From Bacteroidota bacterium (GTDB lineage Bacteria; Bacteroidota; Bacteroidia; 2-12-FULL-35-15), in NCBI GenBank assembly GCA_029237775.1, contig JAQZBR010000006.1, positions 62,001 to 126,000 on the forward strand: a DNA stretch of 64,000 nucleotides. Reading direction: 5' to 3'. A program made the translations under genes and the position numbers. Under the pieces are notes generated by a model, which did no database searches, had not been told where the DNA came from, and saw nothing but the letters and a program-made list of their open reading frames with translations. This document shows positions 17,937-27,007 of this stretch, piece after piece (within the stretch, counting starts at the first letter, position 1; every line of letters begins with the position of its first letter).

Positions 17937-17963
17937 AAAATTCGAATTTACGAATCTGTGTTT
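17923..17963 (-). repeat. dispersed ATTCGTAATTCGT-type repeat, overlapping the end of the methyltransferase gene
   Basis: Read on the minus strand: CACAGATTCGTAAATTCG followed by ATTCGTTATCCG. The last three sense codons and the stop of the methyltransferase gene (Asp-Asn-Glu-stop) are part of it. Confidence 0.7.
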
Positions 17964-18122
17964 GTTAGATGGGAGTTCGGAGTTTGTAGACGGGTAGCCA
18001 GAAGATTTCAGGATCTGCGCAAAGAGTTAAAATAAACTAATTAGTCATCATACGTATCTCGATACATTTTTTTCAGAGAAAGAAAAAGACACTCGAACTG
18101 ACAACATACAGGTAGCCAACCC

Positions 18123-18226
18123 AGATTCGTAAATTCGTATTAATTCGTTATCTGTACATACAGATTCGTAAATTAGTATAGATTCGTTATCCGTACCAGA
18201 TTCGTAATTCGTATAATTCGTAATAG
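18123..18226 (+). repeat. three tandem copies of the dispersed ATTCGTAATTCGT-type repeat
   Basis: Copies begin at about 18123, 18161 and 18197, each opening CAGATTCGTAA and most closing ATTCGTTATCYGTA. They fill the leader in front of pfkA (ATG 18234). The sequence from 17937 to here holds no gene. Confidence 0.75.
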
Positions 18227-18233
18227 TAGATTA

Positions 18234-19202
18234 ATGAAAAAAATAGCAGTACTTACATCAGGAGGAGATTCACCGGGAATGAATGCATGTTTGCGTGCGG
18301 TTGTACGTACCGCTATCTTTCACAAAATGGAAGTGATGGGCATTATGCATGGATACGATGGAATGATCAAGGACGAGTTCATTAAGATGGACGAAAGATC
18401 AGTCGCTAATATTATTCATCGCGGAGGAACAATTTTGAAAACTGCGAGGAGCAAAGCGTTCATGACGGAGGAGGGGCGTGCCAAGGCGCTGAATAATTTA
18501 AAAAAATATGGTATTGAAGGAGTAGTTGCTATTGGTGGAGATGGTACTTTTAAAGGGGCATTAGAATTCAGCAAGACTTCCGGAATTCCTTTTGTTGGTT
18601 GTCCGGGTACTATCGACAATGACCTCGCGGGGACAGATTATACCATCGGTTATGATACCGCGATAAATACGGTGGTTCAGGCAGTGGATAAAGTGCGTGA
18701 TACAGCTGAAAGTCACGACCGCTTATTTTTTGTGGAAGTTATGGGACGTGATTCGGGAATGATTGCAATACTTGCGGGTATCGGAGTTGGTGCGGAAAGT
18801 ATTCTTATTCCGGAAACAAAAACAGATGTCAGCGCACTTGTTGAACGATTAAAAAATAAACGCAAGACAAAAAATTCTAAGATCATTATTGTCGCTGAGG
18901 GTGATGAAGCAGGTGGAGCTTTTGTGATAGCTGAACAGGTTAAAAAGCAATTACCGGATTATGATACCCGTGTAACGGTACTTGGCCACTTACAAAGAGG
19001 AGGAAATCCTTCCGCAATGGACCGCGTTAATAGCAGCCGGATGGGATCTGCTGCCGTTGAGGCTTTGCGGGAGGGTACAAAGAACGCAATGGTAGGAATC
19101 ATTGATAAAAAAATAGTACTTACTCCATTCGAAAAGGCTGTAAAGAAAACACAGAAGATGGATCCGGATCTTCTGCGTATGCTGGATATACTTTCCATTT
19201 AG
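18234..19202 (+). CDS. pfkA: ATP-dependent 6-phosphofructokinase
   Basis: 322 residues, the normal bacterial length. It phosphorylates fructose 6-phosphate to the 1,6-bisphosphate in glycolysis. LTSGGDSPGMNA (8-19) and GGDG (101-104) bind ATP, and PGTIDNDL places the catalytic Asp at 128. Gly at 104 and Gly before TIDND mark an ATP enzyme rather than a pyrophosphate enzyme, where Asp and Lys are expected. The substrate motif VEVMGRDSG follows. The leader is filled with three tandem dispersed repeats. Two YdcF-like genes follow after 46 bases. Confidence 0.97.
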   Translation: MKKIAVLTSGGDSPGMNACLRAVVRTAIFHKMEVMGIMHGYDGMIKDEFIKMDERSVANIIHRGGTILKTARSKAFMTEEGRAKALNNLKKYGIEGVVAIGGDGTFKGALEFSKTSGIPFVGCPGTIDNDLAGTDYTIGYDTAINTVVQAVDKVRDTAESHDRLFFVEVMGRDSGMIAILAGIGVGAESILIPETKTDVSALVERLKNKRKTKNSKIIIVAEGDEAGGAFVIAEQVKKQLPDYDTRVTVLGHLQRGGNPSAMDRVNSSRMGSAAVEALREGTKNAMVGIIDKKIVLTPFEKAVKKTQKMDPDLLRMLDILSI

Positions 19203-19248
19203 TTTTCCAAAACAATCGGCTTGGCTCGTTGTTTTATAGTCATATAGT

Positions 19249-19923
19249 ATGACAAATCCGTTCCGAAATATCTTTTATGCCATGGCCGCGGTGATGCTTT
19301 TAAGCAGCTGCACATTCTTCCGGCCTGGTCCAACAAAGCTTTATGCCCGTGCTCAAAAAAATGCTCCCTATGATGTGATAATAGTTCCCGGGGTCCCGTT
19401 TGACGGACAGCAGTGGAGCATGGCCATGAAAGGCAGAGTTATCTGGGCAGCATATTTAGTAAAGCAGGGACTGGCAAAAAATATAATATTCTCAGGAGGA
19501 GCTGTCTATACCCCGTATGTAGAATCAAAAGTGATGGCTTTATATGCCCAGGCGCTGGGTGTGGAAAAAGAGAGGATCTTTATTGAAGATAAAGCTGAAC
19601 ACAGTACCGAAAATATTTATAACTCATACAGGATGGCCTTAAAGATGGGCTTTCAAAAAATTGCCGTTGCTTCCGATCCGTTCCAGTCAAATTTATTGAT
19701 GCGCTTTACAAAGCGGAGGTTCCAGCGGCCAATCGATCATATTCCGTATATCATTCCTATACTCGCAACAATCGATGATGATATTGAGCCAAAGATCAAT
19801 GCTGATTCAGCAAAAGTGGAGAATTTCCGCTCCATAGTTGAAACGCAAAGTAAATGGTATCGGTTTAGAGGGACAAGAGGAAAGAATATAAAATTTGAAG
19901 ATGAAGTTTTGCTTGCCAAATAA
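19249..19923 (+). CDS. YdcF/SanA family (DUF218) lipoprotein, copy 1
   Basis: 224 residues. Lipobox MLLSSCTFF, so probably a lipoprotein, which is unusual for this family of cytoplasmic or inner-membrane-anchored proteins. The DUF218 fold is shown by YDVIIVPGVPFDG, KNIIFSGGAVY, an acidic motif in AEHSTENIYNS and KIAVASDPFQS. SanA/ElyC relatives act in envelope barrier function; the biochemical reaction is not established. It overlaps copy 2 by 23 bases, and the two are recent-looking tandem paralogues. Confidence 0.85.
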   Translation: MTNPFRNIFYAMAAVMLLSSCTFFRPGPTKLYARAQKNAPYDVIIVPGVPFDGQQWSMAMKGRVIWAAYLVKQGLAKNIIFSGGAVYTPYVESKVMALYAQALGVEKERIFIEDKAEHSTENIYNSYRMALKMGFQKIAVASDPFQSNLLMRFTKRRFQRPIDHIPYIIPILATIDDDIEPKINADSAKVENFRSIVETQSKWYRFRGTRGKNIKFEDEVLLAK

Positions 19924-20572
19924 AACTGTTTTAAGCAGCATTGTGTTTTTTGCTGTTATTCTATCAGTCACTTCCTGCGCCTATTTCAGGCCAAAACCAA
20001 ATGTTTTATATGAGCGTGCGGTAAAGAATCAGCCTTATGATGCGATAATTGTTCCAGGAGTGCCCTTCAATGGTAATCGATGGGATACGATAATGAAAGG
20101 CCGGGTATTATGGGCGACCTATCTGTACAGAAAGGGTTATACAAAAAATATAATATTTTCAGGGGGCGCTGTTTATTCACCGTATTATGAAGCCAAGATC
20201 ATGGCGCTTTATGGTGAGGCATTGGGAATCCCAAAGGAAAATATTTTTGTGGATACGATTGCGGAACATAGCACTGAGAATGTTTATTATTCTTACAGAG
20301 TTGCAAAAAAACAGGGCTTTAAAAAGATCGCTGTCGCGACAGATCCCTACCAGTCGGCAAAACTGATGGGCTTTTCAAAAAGAAGATTCGATGTGGATAT
20401 AGACCATATTCCATTTGTGGAGGATTCGTTGCGCGTACTGAGTGATCTTAATCCGAAGATAGATCCTTCTTCCGCTAAAGTGAAGGATTTTAAATCTATC
20501 GTGGAAACACAAAGTAAATTCCACCGATTAATGGGGACGCTTGGCAGGAATATTAAATTCGAAAAGGACTAA
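19901..20572 (+). CDS. YdcF/SanA family (DUF218) lipoprotein, copy 2
   Basis: 223 residues from the ATG at 19901 (an upstream TTG at 19895 is less likely). It shares with copy 1 the lipobox region (VTSCAYFRPKPN), YDAIIVPGVPFNG, KNIIFSGGAVYSPY, AEHSTENVYYSYR, and the C-terminal KDFKSIVETQSKFHRLMGTLGRNIKFE. The start lies inside the end of copy 1, implying translational coupling. Its conservation through to the C-terminus argues that both copies are functional. Confidence 0.85.
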   Translation: MKFCLPNKTVLSSIVFFAVILSVTSCAYFRPKPNVLYERAVKNQPYDAIIVPGVPFNGNRWDTIMKGRVLWATYLYRKGYTKNIIFSGGAVYSPYYEAKIMALYGEALGIPKENIFVDTIAEHSTENVYYSYRVAKKQGFKKIAVATDPYQSAKLMGFSKRRFDVDIDHIPFVEDSLRVLSDLNPKIDPSSAKVKDFKSIVETQSKFHRLMGTLGRNIKFEKD

Positions 20573-20733
20573 ATTATAGTTCAAAAGAGTTAAGTCAAAA
20601 GTCAGAAGAGTCATCCCTGTCCCTAATTTCAAACATATTCACTGTAAAACTCTCTCCTTCTCTCACTCCTCTGTGTTAAATTTTGATTTTCAACAATCCA
20701 CACCCCAGCCTTTTTTTTATTTAGGTTTGTAAT

Positions 20734-23295
20734 ATGTCCCGCACCACACTGTTTGTTGATGTTGTATTGCCGCTGGCGGTTCCAAACCTGTATACCTATC
20801 GCGTTCCTCATGAGTGGAATGATTCGGTACTGGTTGGGCAACGTGTGATCGTACAATTTGGAAAGGGGAAATTATATTCTGCTCTAATAAGGCATATTCA
20901 CGAAATTCCTCCCAAACAATACGCAGCAAAATATATTGATTCGATTCTTGATGAAGCGCCTATTGTCAATGAGAAACAATTTCAGCTTTGGGAATGGATG
21001 AGCCAGTATTATATGTGCAATATTGGTGATGTTATGGTGGCAGCGCTTCCGGGCGGGCTCCGCCTTGCAAGTGAAACAAAAGTGGTGTTGAATGAAAGTT
21101 ATAAAGACAAAGTTGAAACATCTGAGCTTAATGATAAGGAACATTCGATCATTGAAGCATTGGAAGTGAGATCTGTTTTAACTCTTAACGACATTTCACA
21201 GATCATTGAGCAGAAAACCGTTTATCCGGTCATTAAAATTTTAATTGAAAAAGGGATAGTTCTGATTCAGGAAGAACTGAAAGAGAAATTCAAGCCGAAG
21301 TTCGAAAGCTTTGTGAAGATCACTGATGAGCTGGACAAAGAAGAAAATCTAAAATCTGTTTTTGATACATTGGAGAAAAAAGCTCCAAAGCAACTGGATG
21401 TTTTAATGGCTTTGATCAATCTTTCAAAAAGGTATTCCAAAGATAAAAAGGAAGTCAAAAAATCAGAGATCCTTAAAGTTGTCGAAGGTGCAGAAGCTGC
21501 CATCCGTTCAATGGTAAAGAAGAATATTCTTGAAGTGTATGAGCGCGAAGTAGGGCGATTGTCGGCATTTGAAAATGAAAATAAAGTTTCTGAGTTAAAT
21601 CCTCTGCAACAGGAAAAACTTGATTCTATTCGGGAACAGTTTGGGTGGAATGAAAGTGGTTCCAAATTTCAGATTTCAAATTCTGACGGATCAACAAAAG
21701 CTGACGGGACAAAAGATGTAGTTCTTCTTCATGGCGTAACATCTTCCGGTAAAACCGAATTGTATGTGAAGCTTATAGAAGATGCTATCTCCAAAGGGAA
21801 ACAGGTCTTATATCTTCTTCCCGAAATTGCTTTAACCACACAGATCATCAACCGCCTTAAAAAATATTTCGGAGAAGGCGTTGGAGTGTATCACAGCAAA
21901 TTCAATGAAAACGAACGGGTAGAGATCTGGAATAGTGTTTTGAACACAGAACATTCAAACAATAAACCACAAACTACAAATTATAAATTGGTCATCGGTG
22001 CGCGTTCAGCATTGTTCCTTCCTTTTAGCGATTTAGGACTGGTAATAGTGGATGAAGAGCACGATACATCCTTTAAGCAATATGATCCTGCTCCGCGTTA
22101 CAATGCACGTGATGCAGCCATTTATCTGTCACACATTCATAAAGCAAAAACTCTGTTGGGTTCTGCAACACCAAGCCTGGAAAGCTATTACAACGCACAG
22201 GATGGTAAATACGGTTTTGCTGAATTGACAAAACGTTTTGGCGGTGTTCAGATGCCTGAAATATTGGTCGCTGATGTCAAAGAAGCGATGAAGCGTAAAG
22301 AAATGAAGTCGCATTTTTCTCCTTTGCTTCTCGATACCATCACACTTGCGCTTGACAAAAAAGAACAGGTGATCCTGTTTCAGAACAGAAGAGGCTTTGC
22401 TCCGCAGCTGGAATGTGACATGTGTGCCTGGGTTCCTCAATGCACCAATTGTGATGTTAGTCTGACTTATCATAAAGTGAGCAATCAGCTGCGTTGTCAT
22501 TACTGCGGTTATTCAATAAAGCCGCCATCGAAGTGTAATGCTTGCGGTGATACAAACCTGAAGATGAAAGGTTTTGGAACGGAGAAGATAGAGGAGGAGC
22601 TTTCCATCTTTTATCCCAAAGCAAAGATAGCCAGGATGGATCTTGACACGACACGAAGTAAATTCGCACATCAGCACATCATTCAGGATTTTGAAGAAGG
22701 AAAGATTGATATACTTGTTGGAACACAAATGGTGACCAAAGGATTGGACTTTGATAATGTGAGTATGGTCGGGATTCTGAATTCCGACAGTATGCTCAAC
22801 TTCCCTGATTTCCGTTCTTTCGAAAGAAGCTTTCAGTTGATGTCACAGGTGTCAGGAAGGGCGGGCCGCAAGAGCAAACGTGGCAAGGTAATTATTCAAT
22901 CACAAAATCCGGATCACAGTATTATTCGTGAAGTGATCGCAAATGATTATTTGTCGATGTACACCAATCAGCTGCTCGACAGAAAGAATTTTAATTATCC
23001 GCCTTTTTATCGTCTTATAGAAATTACGTTGATCCATAAAGATCAGAATATGGTGAATGCTTCCGCGAAAGCACTTGCTGATGATATGAAGCATCATTTT
23101 GGAAACAGGGTTCTCGGGCCTGAATTTCCGATAGTGGCAAGGATCAGAAACCTGTATCATAAGAACATTCTTTTAAAAGTTGAAAGAGATGCATCGGTTG
23201 CGCAGGCGAAGAAAATTCTTTCAGAGCTTTTAGTAAATTTTAAAAACTCGGATTTCAAGTCTGTCCGTGTTCAGATTGATGTAGACCCGATGTAA
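20734..23295 (+). CDS. priA: primosomal replication restart helicase PriA
   Basis: 853 residues. Reloads the replicative helicase at stalled forks. The N-terminal fork-binding domain begins at VVLPLAVPNLYTYRVP; Walker A is HGVTSSGKTELY (about 333-344); the DEEH box is IVDEEHDTSFKQ; the zinc region has paired Cys in CDMCAWVPQCTNC, CHYCG and CNACG; and the helicase C-terminal GTQMVTKGLDF and SQVSGRAGR follow. The N-terminal region is longer than in E. coli by about 100 residues. A TAGGTTTG box (20722-20729) lies only 4 bases before the ATG, so the message might be leaderless. The ClC gene follows after one base. Confidence 0.97.
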   Translation: MSRTTLFVDVVLPLAVPNLYTYRVPHEWNDSVLVGQRVIVQFGKGKLYSALIRHIHEIPPKQYAAKYIDSILDEAPIVNEKQFQLWEWMSQYYMCNIGDVMVAALPGGLRLASETKVVLNESYKDKVETSELNDKEHSIIEALEVRSVLTLNDISQIIEQKTVYPVIKILIEKGIVLIQEELKEKFKPKFESFVKITDELDKEENLKSVFDTLEKKAPKQLDVLMALINLSKRYSKDKKEVKKSEILKVVEGAEAAIRSMVKKNILEVYEREVGRLSAFENENKVSELNPLQQEKLDSIREQFGWNESGSKFQISNSDGSTKADGTKDVVLLHGVTSSGKTELYVKLIEDAISKGKQVLYLLPEIALTTQIINRLKKYFGEGVGVYHSKFNENERVEIWNSVLNTEHSNNKPQTTNYKLVIGARSALFLPFSDLGLVIVDEEHDTSFKQYDPAPRYNARDAAIYLSHIHKAKTLLGSATPSLESYYNAQDGKYGFAELTKRFGGVQMPEILVADVKEAMKRKEMKSHFSPLLLDTITLALDKKEQVILFQNRRGFAPQLECDMCAWVPQCTNCDVSLTYHKVSNQLRCHYCGYSIKPPSKCNACGDTNLKMKGFGTEKIEEELSIFYPKAKIARMDLDTTRSKFAHQHIIQDFEEGKIDILVGTQMVTKGLDFDNVSMVGILNSDSMLNFPDFRSFERSFQLMSQVSGRAGRKSKRGKVIIQSQNPDHSIIREVIANDYLSMYTNQLLDRKNFNYPPFYRLIEITLIHKDQNMVNASAKALADDMKHHFGNRVLGPEFPIVARIRNLYHKNILLKVERDASVAQAKKILSELLVNFKNSDFKSVRVQIDVDPM

Positions 23296-23296
23296 T

Positions 23297-24565
23297 ATGA
23301 ATCAGATCAAAAGGATAATATATACTTCACTTATCACCGCTGCCATTGTCGTTGGATTCTTCGCGGCTTTACTTGCTAATTCTTTGAAGCAGCTAACTGA
23401 TTACTATGAAGAGAAATTTTTTGAGCATTCGGGATCCCATCCTTATCTGTTCTTCATTTTGCCGGTAATTGGTTTGTTCGCCATTTATTTCCTGAGACAT
23501 ACTCTTTTCAAAAACAAAGCAAACAAAGGGTTAACCGAAATATTCGATGCTGTAAATAATAAACAGGCTATTCTTCCTGCATACAAAGTTCCCTCTCACT
23601 ATTTTAACGGATTGCTGACTGTTGTATTTGGCGGTTCGACAGGAATTGAAGTTTCCACTGTTGTTGCATCTGCCGCTCTCGGTTCAATTGGGCACAAACG
23701 CTTTCGGATTCTTCGCGAATACAAGAATGAACTGATATGTGCTGGCGCTGCGGCCGGTATCACCGCTTTGTTTAACAGTCCCTTTGCCGGATTGCTTTTT
23801 TCATTTGAAGTGATCTCCAGGCGCTTTACCAGGCTATCAGTAATAATGCAATTGTGTTCTGTTGGTGTTGCATTTCTTTTTAATTTTCTTCTTCATGAAA
23901 AAGCGCTTTTGCTTATGGATGGTTTGTACTGGAAATATAATGCTCTTCCATATTTCATCATACTTGGTATTCTTGCGGGATTGAATTCAACGTATCTTAC
24001 AGCTACCGTAATTTTCATAAAGAAAAAATTTTCCGCCTTTAAAAATGAGAAGCTAAAAATTTTGACCGGTGCTTTAATTGTTGGCATCTTGCTCTTTATA
24101 TTTCCGCCACTCTTCGGTGAAGGTGCCCATACGATAAAGAATCTTCTGAATGGTGCGTCAACAATGTACGTAAAGGGAATTCTTGTTTCCTTTGTCCTGA
24201 TCCTTCTTTTAAAACCTGTCTGCGCCTCACTTACACTTGCAGCAGGAGGTGATGGAGGTATATTTGCTCCTAGTTTGTTTATGGGCGCTGTGCTCGGATA
24301 TGTATTGGCAATAGTTCTCAATCATTTTTTCAACGCTGATGTCATTCCGCTTAATTTTATGCTTGTAGGTATGGGATCAGTCTTAAGCTCAAGCATTCAC
24401 GCTCCTTTAACGGCAATCTTTTTGATTTGCGGGTTGACTGGAAATTATGCCTTGATAATTCCACTGGCTATAGCTTGTATAATATCCAAGCTGATTTCGA
24501 AGTCTATTTTGCCATATACAGTGTACACTTACAAAGTGGAAAAAGTAAAGAAGACCGGTGTTTAA
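23297..24565 (+). CDS. ClC family chloride channel/antiporter homologue with altered filter
   Basis: 422 residues, 10-12 membrane segments. The GxFxP filter is kept (GGIFAPSLFMGA). The gating glutamate motif, usually GREGP, is GIEVS here, with Glu118 retained but Arg, Gly and Pro replaced. The first filter motif GSGIP is replaced by NKGLTE (about residues 77-82), so the chloride-coordinating Ser is missing. There is no C-terminal CBS pair. It may be a chloride/proton antiporter or carry another anion. It starts one base after the priA stop, so it is translationally coupled. It converges on gldM. Confidence 0.85.
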   Translation: MNQIKRIIYTSLITAAIVVGFFAALLANSLKQLTDYYEEKFFEHSGSHPYLFFILPVIGLFAIYFLRHTLFKNKANKGLTEIFDAVNNKQAILPAYKVPSHYFNGLLTVVFGGSTGIEVSTVVASAALGSIGHKRFRILREYKNELICAGAAAGITALFNSPFAGLLFSFEVISRRFTRLSVIMQLCSVGVAFLFNFLLHEKALLLMDGLYWKYNALPYFIILGILAGLNSTYLTATVIFIKKKFSAFKNEKLKILTGALIVGILLFIFPPLFGEGAHTIKNLLNGASTMYVKGILVSFVLILLLKPVCASLTLAAGGDGGIFAPSLFMGAVLGYVLAIVLNHFFNADVIPLNFMLVGMGSVLSSSIHAPLTAIFLICGLTGNYALIIPLAIACIISKLISKSILPYTVYTYKVEKVKKTGV

Positions 24566-24584
24566 ACCGGCCCTGCCAATCGGC

Positions 24585-26147
24585 TTAGTTGATCTTAATG
24601 GTTAGTGGCGGAAGCTTAACTTCAATTCCGTCCGGCCCGACTGCTCTGATATCTTCAAAAAGGATCTTTTGATTTTTTCTCATCTGTTTGATCAGTTGAA
24701 TCATTTGTGGTGTCATCATGTTATTTGCTGAAGCATAATCAACGAAGCCTGTCGGAGTAAGCACCGACATTCTGAAGGATGTAACTTTAGGTATGATATT
24801 AAAATCAAAGTTTTCATAATACGCGCTCAGGCCTGCCTGCACGGATGCTTCACTCTTGCTCATCACTCCGCTTTCTCTTAACGATCCGTACTGTGCAGAT
24901 GGTTTTGGAATTCGCTTAACGCGAAGTGTAATTGTTCCCATGCTTCGTTTCTCCCCATCTTCCATATTGGCAAACACATTCACATCGACCTTATTACCAC
25001 CTGTAACCTTCACCTTATACTTTCCACTGCCGGCAGGTATTAGTGTTGCATTGGTAGCGGAGACGCTCAGCTTTTCATTTGGTATTCCGGGAACAGAAAC
25101 GGAAATCGGATTATCAAGCCCCTGATATACAACATTCATAGCGTCTGCAGAAACTGTGAGCGAAGGTTTAGCAACAATATATTGCGATTTAAAGGGAAAG
25201 ACCACTTCTTTACCTGTATTCGAAATAAGTTTTATGGTTCCATTGTAATCTACAATTCCTTCCTTATCGGCACGGGCCGTATACTTACCTAATCCGTTCT
25301 CGACATTTAGAGTAGTAGTCTCCCCGATTTTTATTTCAGGCTTTTTTGTTTTGCTGAAAGCTGCGATAAATACATCTGCTTTATATTCTTCACCGAGTAA
25401 AACATAATTGCTTTGCGGAACCACTTTCGCAGCAATTGTGTCAAATTTCATTACCTCTGTATCATTCTGTTTTAGCAGGTAATCAACCACAAGCGATTCG
25501 GAGCTTTTAACATCGTTCTTGAGCTTTGATAAAATAGTAAGGGAGGCGACAAGAGGCCGGTCATAAAAATTATAAAGTTCCCAGTTCTCATTTTCCTCAC
25601 TGTTAACAGGATCTTCCGTATTGATGTCCACTTTTACGGTCTTCCTGTCTTTCGGAAGAATAAACCCCGTAAGTAATTCCCTGTATTGGATCAGCTTGTT
25701 CTTTAATTCACGCGATGCCCCTTTTGAGCCATCTTCGGAATCACCGATCATAATATTGGTCGGCATATCATAACTGTCCTTGTTTTCAATATTCTGCATC
25801 TGGAGAGTATCTGCGATTGACGCCTCCACTTTTTCCGTTTTTGTGATCAGCTGTGTCTGCAGCTCGTCAATATATTTTACCAGCTTCTCGGATTCTTTTC
25901 TCGCTTCCTGTGCCTTTTTCCAGCTCGGTGTCACGAGTACCGGATCTACCGTTTTAGCAAGGTCAAATTCATTATAGAGATTTTCGTTTCTCTCTGAAAA
26001 GTTTAAGTTGGAATTTTCTAATCCTTTATTCACGATCACAAATGCATCAAGAATATCTTTCGAAACATTCAATGCAAGAAGCGCAGTTAGTACAAGGTAC
26101 ATCATGCCTATCATTTTTTGACGGGGAGTATCTTTAGCTGAAGCCAT
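24585..26147 (-). CDS. gldM: gliding motility/type IX secretion motor protein GldM
   Basis: 520 residues, the normal GldM length. It starts with the family's hallmark N-terminus (TPRQKMIGMMYLVLTALLALNVS), a single transmembrane helix that packs with GldL to form the proton-driven motor; the periplasmic domains D1-D4 follow. The C-terminal domain (about 455-520: VTSFRMSV... MMTPQMIQLI ... FEDIRAVGPDG) contacts the outer-membrane ring of GldK/GldN in known systems. Neither gldL, gldK nor gldN adjoins it here, which is unusual since these four usually form an operon. The gene upstream is a small secreted protein with its own terminator. Confidence 0.93.
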   Translation of the reverse strand: MASAKDTPRQKMIGMMYLVLTALLALNVSKDILDAFVIVNKGLENSNLNFSERNENLYNEFDLAKTVDPVLVTPSWKKAQEARKESEKLVKYIDELQTQLITKTEKVEASIADTLQMQNIENKDSYDMPTNIMIGDSEDGSKGASRELKNKLIQYRELLTGFILPKDRKTVKVDINTEDPVNSEENENWELYNFYDRPLVASLTILSKLKNDVKSSESLVVDYLLKQNDTEVMKFDTIAAKVVPQSNYVLLGEEYKADVFIAAFSKTKKPEIKIGETTTLNVENGLGKYTARADKEGIVDYNGTIKLISNTGKEVVFPFKSQYIVAKPSLTVSADAMNVVYQGLDNPISVSVPGIPNEKLSVSATNATLIPAGSGKYKVKVTGGNKVDVNVFANMEDGEKRSMGTITLRVKRIPKPSAQYGSLRESGVMSKSEASVQAGLSAYYENFDFNIIPKVTSFRMSVLTPTGFVDYASANNMMTPQMIQLIKQMRKNQKILFEDIRAVGPDGIEVKLPPLTIKIN

Positions 26148-26228
26148 AATTATGAGATTTTAAAGATGAATGAACAATTGTAGTTGGATCCGGAATCATA
26201 ATGTTCATCCCGATAAAAAGATACAGGC

Positions 26229-26260
26229 AAAAAAAAACACTCTTCTTTCTGAAGAGTGTT
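26229..26260 (-). terminator. rho-independent terminator after the secreted-protein gene at 26284
   Basis: AACACTCTTC / GAAGAGTGTT (26236-26245 / 26251-26260), a 10-bp perfect stem with an A run on the plus strand, i.e. a U tract for the minus-strand transcript. Confidence 0.9.
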
Positions 26261-26283
26261 TCACAAATTAATTAATCGGGGCC

Positions 26284-26784
26284 TTATCTTTTACCCCAGC
26301 TTTTAGCATACAGGCGCAAGGTGATTGCCTGTTCTGTACTTGCAAGCTCCATTATATAATTTCCTTCTGCATCCGTCAGCTCCGTTACACTGGTGCCGTT
26401 CTCTTCTTTGTAATCGCGGCCTTTATATTTTCCGGAAGAATGCATTGTGTTCAGCTCATCTAAAATTACAGGTAAATATGCAATCGCATTCGTCAGGCCA
26501 CTTGTCTCGGTTAGATTGTATGAGCAGATCATGGCTCTGTATGTTCCTGAAGCGTCCTGCAATTGCTGAATGAAATGATCGTTACTACCTAATGTAATGG
26601 AAGGATTGAAATATTTTTTATGCTTTAAAGTGTCTTCATATTCAAGTTTACCCTGAATGCCGGTAAACTCATTCTGCGCCTCTGCGATCAGGTTCTTTAG
26701 ATCTCTCCGGAAAGCACTGGTATCTTGTGATCTTGAGAATCCGGCTAATGAGATAAATAAAAGGAAGAGTATTGTTTTTTTCAT
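26284..26784 (-). CDS. secreted protein of unknown function
   Basis: 166 residues with a signal peptide (about 1-19, cleavage near GFSRSQ). The mature part seems alpha/beta, with a helical first half (FRRDLKNLIAEAQNEF) and a C-terminal part (GNYIMELASTEQAITLRLYAKSW). Not recognised. It stands as a single gene: a strong terminator lies 24 bases downstream and another 18 bases upstream. It is not GldL (no paired membrane helices), although it precedes gldM. Confidence 0.65.
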   Translation of the reverse strand: MKKTILFLLFISLAGFSRSQDTSAFRRDLKNLIAEAQNEFTGIQGKLEYEDTLKHKKYFNPSITLGSNDHFIQQLQDASGTYRAMICSYNLTETSGLTNAIAYLPVILDELNTMHSSGKYKGRDYKEENGTSVTELTDAEGNYIMELASTEQAITLRLYAKSWGKR

Positions 26785-26801
26785 AGTAATTGAATTAAAT
26801 T

Positions 26802-26824
26802 AAAAACACCCCGTGGCCGGGGTG
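26802..26824 (-). terminator. rho-independent terminator after the response regulator/small-ORF region
   Basis: CACCCCG / CGGGGTG (26807-26813 / 26818-26824), a G/C-rich stem followed on the minus strand by TTTTT. Confidence 0.9.
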
Positions 26825-26846
26825 CTTTCTGAAGAGTAGCAAAGTG

Positions 26847-26900
26847 TTACAGTGATGTTCCTGCAATACTGCCATACGTGTTTCTGATCTGTGTTTCCAT
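26847..26900 (-). CDS. possible 17-codon small gene
   Basis: METQIRNTYGSIAGTSL, ATG at 26900, stop at 26847. It ends 23 bases before a strong terminator and starts 146 bases after the response regulator stop. Nothing similar is recognised. It may be a real small peptide, part of a small RNA, or chance. Confidence 0.25.
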   Translation of the reverse strand: METQIRNTYGSIAGTSL

Positions 26901-26995
26901 CTTCTGAGTTTTAATGATTTGTTTGTGGGTTTACACTACAAAACTCTTAAAACCGTGATGGATACGCAATCCCTGCCACACGGTATATTCGTCTC

Positions 26996-27007
26996 CGTAC
27001 TGGTACG
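26996..27007. promoter_or_regulatory. palindrome CGTAC-TG-GTACG, possible regulator binding site
   Basis: A perfect inverted repeat with a 2-base spacer in a sequence continuing CCTACGTACCAGTACGG on the minus strand. NarL/FixJ-type regulators bind inverted half-sites with short spacers, and one such regulator is encoded 40 bases away. The assignment is inference. Confidence 0.3.

Noticed and set aside
18123-18226. Three tandem repeats as a possible CRISPR array
   Set aside because: Units are contiguous without unique spacers, and the same unit is scattered in other gaps; no cas genes.
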